Part shown: piece after piece, positions 62,046 through 64,000 of the stretch
Position numbering within the stretch: the stretch's first letter is position 1
Layout: the number at the start of each line of letters is the position of its first letter
Notes under the pieces: generated by a model
The model's database searches: none
Told to the model about the DNA's origin: nothing
What the model saw: the letters and a program-made list of their open reading frames with translations, nothing else
NCBI GenBank assembly: GCA_020072645.1
Contig: JAIQGK010000008.1
Coordinates: forward strand, 1-64,000
Direction: 5' to 3'
DNA: 64,000 bases
Origin: Terriglobia bacterium
GTDB taxonomy: Bacteria > Acidobacteriota > Terriglobia > Terriglobales > Acidobacteriaceae
Program-made: the position numbers and the translations under genes

Positions 62046-62824
62046 GCGACCAGCACCTCCGTCCCTGAGTCAATCTTGGCAAAATAAAATTCCGGCAGCG
62101 CTTCCACTTCCGCCGCGGGCAATATGCGCACGCGATTCACGCCATGCAGCAGTGCGTCTTTGCAAGCCTGAAGCTTTGGCAACATGCCGCCTGCGATGAC
62201 TGCGCTCTGGGTCAATGCAGCGGCGGTACCGAGGTCGAGCCAGCGAATCACCAGCCCATCAGCATCTTTTACGCCCTGAACATCGGTGAGAAAGATCAAT
62301 GCGTTGGCGTGGCAAGCCACGGCGCAGGCAGAAGCCATCTGGTCCGCATTGATGTTGTAATACTGGCCGTCACTACCCAGGGCAACGCTTGAGATCACGG
62401 GAATGCAGCCCTGCTGCCAGATGGTCTCAATCCAGCGCGGATCGACCGAGGAGATCTCGCCGACGAACCCCAGATCGTGGCCGTTGGTCATCTTTTTGCG
62501 CGCGCGGAATGCGTGGCCGTCGCCACCGCACAGGCCCATAGCCGCTTGCCCCACGCTGCCCAACGCGGCGACAAGTTTTTTATTCATGTGCCCGGCCAGG
62601 ACCATCACGGCAAAGTCGCGGGTTTCGGCGTCGGTCACTCGAAGCCCGTCAATGAATTCGCTCTGCTTGCCCATCTGGGCCAGCATGCGTGTAAGAGCAG
62701 CGCCGCCGCCGTGGACCACGGCGACTTGATGTTCCGCGGCCAGTTGTTTCACCGACAGCACGGCGCGATGCAGCAGCGCGGCGTCTTCCAGAGTGGCGCC
62801 GCCGAGCTTGACTACAATCTTCAT
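62042..62824 (-). CDS. argB: Acetylglutamate kinase
   Basis: 260 residues, amino-acid kinase fold: KIVVKLGGATLED with the phosphate-binding lysine, VVHGGGAALTRML, the acetylglutamate site in INADQMASACAVACHANALIFLTDV, and IAGGMLPKLQACKDAL. It phosphorylates N-acetylglutamate, the usual regulated step. There is no long N-terminal helix of the arginine-sensitive hexameric form, so feedback inhibition is uncertain. It overlaps argC and argD by 4 nt each. Confidence 0.94.
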   Translation of the reverse strand: MKIVVKLGGATLEDAALLHRAVLSVKQLAAEHQVAVVHGGGAALTRMLAQMGKQSEFIDGLRVTDAETRDFAVMVLAGHMNKKLVAALGSVGQAAMGLCGGDGHAFRARKKMTNGHDLGFVGEISSVDPRWIETIWQQGCIPVISSVALGSDGQYYNINADQMASACAVACHANALIFLTDVQGVKDADGLVIRWLDLGTAAALTQSAVIAGGMLPKLQACKDALLHGVNRVRILPAAEVEALPEFYFAKIDSGTEVLVA

Positions 62825-63867
62825 TTCAGGCCCTCCTCTTCATTCCAGCCAAACATTACGTTCATGTTTTGTACCGCTTGTCCCGCCGCGCCTTTTACCA
62901 AATTGTCGAGACAGGAGACGATAACCAGCCGCTTGCCGTCCGGGGCAAGCGTGAAACCAACGTCGCAGTAATTGGTGTGCAGTGAATATTGAATCTGCGG
63001 CAGCTTGCCGGCAGGGAAGATGCGCACAAAAGTGGAATCGTCATAAAACTTGCGCATGCAGGCTTCAACGGCGTCGGCGGCCATCACCGAATTCAGGCGC
63101 ACGTAAATCGTAGACAGAATTCCGCGCGGGATGGGCAGCAGGTGCGGCGTGAAGATGAGCTGTTCCGGCAGTATTCCAAGCTGCTCCAGAATTTCTCCGG
63201 TGTGCCGATGATTGAATACCGAGTAGGCGGAAAGGTTCTCCGCCACTTCAACAAAATGTGTTTTCTGCGTGGGCTGTTTGCCCGCGCCGGAAACTCCGGA
63301 TTTGGAGTCGCAAACGATCCCGTGGTTCAGGTCAACCAATCCTGCGCGGACCAGCGGCGCCAGCGCCAGGATGATGGATGTGGCATAACAGCCGGCATTG
63401 GCGACCAGCGCGGCTTCCTTCAACTCGGCGCGATGCAGCTCCGGGATTCCGTACACTGCCTGCGCCATGACTTTATCAGCCAGCGCAGGATTCTCATCGT
63501 TGAAATCGTAGATCGCGCGGTATTCAGGCGTCTCCAGCCGCCACGCGCCGCTCAGATCGATCACGTGAACGCCCTGGGCCACCGCCTCAGGAACCCACTC
63601 GCGTGAAACTTCATGCGGCGTGGCCAGAAAAAGAATGTTCACGCTTTTCGCCTTGAGGGTTTCCCAGCGAAACGGCTCAAGCGGATATCCGCCATTGCCG
63701 CTGACGTGGGGATAAAGCTCATCGAGCTTTGCCGTTGTGCTGGCCTCAACGTTGCGGGTAAAGAGAACGGGCTTTTTTGCGTAAGGATGGCGGGCGAGAA
63801 GACGCGCCAATTCAAAACCGGCATAGCCGGTTGCGCCAACAACCGCGGGCTGGATTGTTTGCGGCAT
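62821..63867 (-). CDS. argC: N-acetyl-gamma-glutamyl-phosphate reductase
   Basis: 348 residues. NADP-binding N-terminus VVGATGYAGFELARLLARHP; the catalytic cysteine is in VANAGCYATSIILAL and the histidine in the FTPHLLPIPRGILSTIYV segment. It reduces acetylglutamyl phosphate to the semialdehyde. The ATG overlaps the stop codon of the argR fragment by 1 nt. Confidence 0.95.
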   Translation of the reverse strand: MPQTIQPAVVGATGYAGFELARLLARHPYAKKPVLFTRNVEASTTAKLDELYPHVSGNGGYPLEPFRWETLKAKSVNILFLATPHEVSREWVPEAVAQGVHVIDLSGAWRLETPEYRAIYDFNDENPALADKVMAQAVYGIPELHRAELKEAALVANAGCYATSIILALAPLVRAGLVDLNHGIVCDSKSGVSGAGKQPTQKTHFVEVAENLSAYSVFNHRHTGEILEQLGILPEQLIFTPHLLPIPRGILSTIYVRLNSVMAADAVEACMRKFYDDSTFVRIFPAGKLPQIQYSLHTNYCDVGFTLAPDGKRLVIVSCLDNLVKGAAGQAVQNMNVMFGWNEEEGLK

Positions 63868-64000
63868 CAGGCGCGCATGTCCTCAAGGCGCGTCTGTAAC
63901 TTTTTGGCACTTTTATTGTCGGGCGTGATGATGAGCACCGTGTCGTCGCCGGCGACGGTGCCCACAACTTCGTCCCAGCCTTCAGAATCCACACCGAGTG
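63867..64000 (-). CDS. argR: Arginine repressor ArgR, C-terminal fragment (runs off the right edge)
   Basis: The minus strand is open to the window edge and encodes about 43 residues ending at TGA 63869-63867: EGWDEVVGTVAGDDTVLIIT, then a DNKSAKKLQTRL helix and the C-terminus. The V-x-GT-x-AGDDT-x-LII pattern is the arginine-binding, hexamer-forming domain of ArgR. The DNA-binding half lies outside the window. As the first visible gene of the cluster it would control the arg operon, and probably itself. It overlaps argC by 1 nt. Confidence 0.85.
   Translation of the reverse strand, partial: LGVDSEGWDEVVGTVAGDDTVLIITPDNKSAKKLQTRLEDMRA

Overview
The window looks like chromosomal DNA of an Acidobacteriota (Terriglobia-like) bacterium. 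This is inferred from gene content and not from a marker gene: a 1,102-residue Oar-type TonB receptor with a carboxypeptidase-regulatory N-terminus, an FG-GAP repeat secreted protein, many exported peptidases (S41, S9, two M28, a paired M16), DUF2891, a DUF2231-Rieske fusion, and many short dispersed intergenic repeats. It is moderately GC-rich and densely packed, with many 1-17 nt gene overlaps and several GTG/TTG starts. No rRNA, tRNA or CRISPR array was recognised. The only mobile-element trace is the 3' end of an IS481-type transposase at the left edge.

Layout. 1-0.7 kb: transposase tail and a short membrane-protein remnant. 0.7-10.6 kb: FG-GAP protein, C-terminal processing protease, tatB-like/tatC, a glutaminyl-cyclase-like M28 enzyme, DUF2231-Rieske protein, M28 carboxypeptidase, TerC membrane protein, DUF4288-like protein. 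10.9-14.5 kb: nadB, aroB, menG. 14.6-20.9 kb: a compact minus-strand histidine operon hisIGDCBHFA. It is preceded by a histidine-rich leader peptide and mutually exclusive RNA hairpins, so it appears to be controlled by classical transcription attenuation. 20.9-29.3 kb: pseudo-receiver, small Cys-motif protein, MATE exporter, TonB receptor, coiled-coil peptide, GAF-TM-TonB-C fusion. 29.4-36.4 kb: msrPQ, DUF2891 protein with an internal 45-bp triplication, murB, bacilliredoxin, two-HKD phospholipase-D-like protein. 36.5-43.1 kb: M16 pair, tandem GAF paralogues, S9 peptidase. 43.1-50.5 kb: kdsC, kdsD, metallophosphoesterase, nucleotidyltransferase, LigD-type polymerase domain, an aminotransferase and two uncharacterised proteins. 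51.1-52.3 kb: a SEFIR-domain protein in a repeat-rich pocket. 52.6-55.1 kb: an adenylate-ligase/ACP/acyltransferase fusion. 55.3-64.0 kb: a minus-strand arginine operon, argR(partial)-argC-B-D-F-G-H, a GNAT N-acetylglutamate synthase candidate, then argJ. A small repeat-bearing insertion between argF and argG has duplicated the gene junction.

How the genes work together. The his cluster encodes most of the route from PRPP to histidine, but no hisE and no histidinol-phosphatase are visible here. The arg cluster encodes the full acetylated ornithine/arginine pathway plus its likely repressor. aroB and nadB contribute to aromatic precursors and NAD; menG to menaquinone; kdsC/kdsD to Kdo for LPS, consistent with a Gram-negative envelope; tatBC would export the Tat-signal protein MsrP.

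The most noteworthy items are the his attenuator with a near-leaderless leader peptide, the argF/argG junction duplication, the SEFIR protein with an unrecognised C-terminal domain, the GAF-TM-TonB-C fusion, and the in-gene 45-bp triplication. All functional assignments rest on reading motifs by eye; no database search was run.
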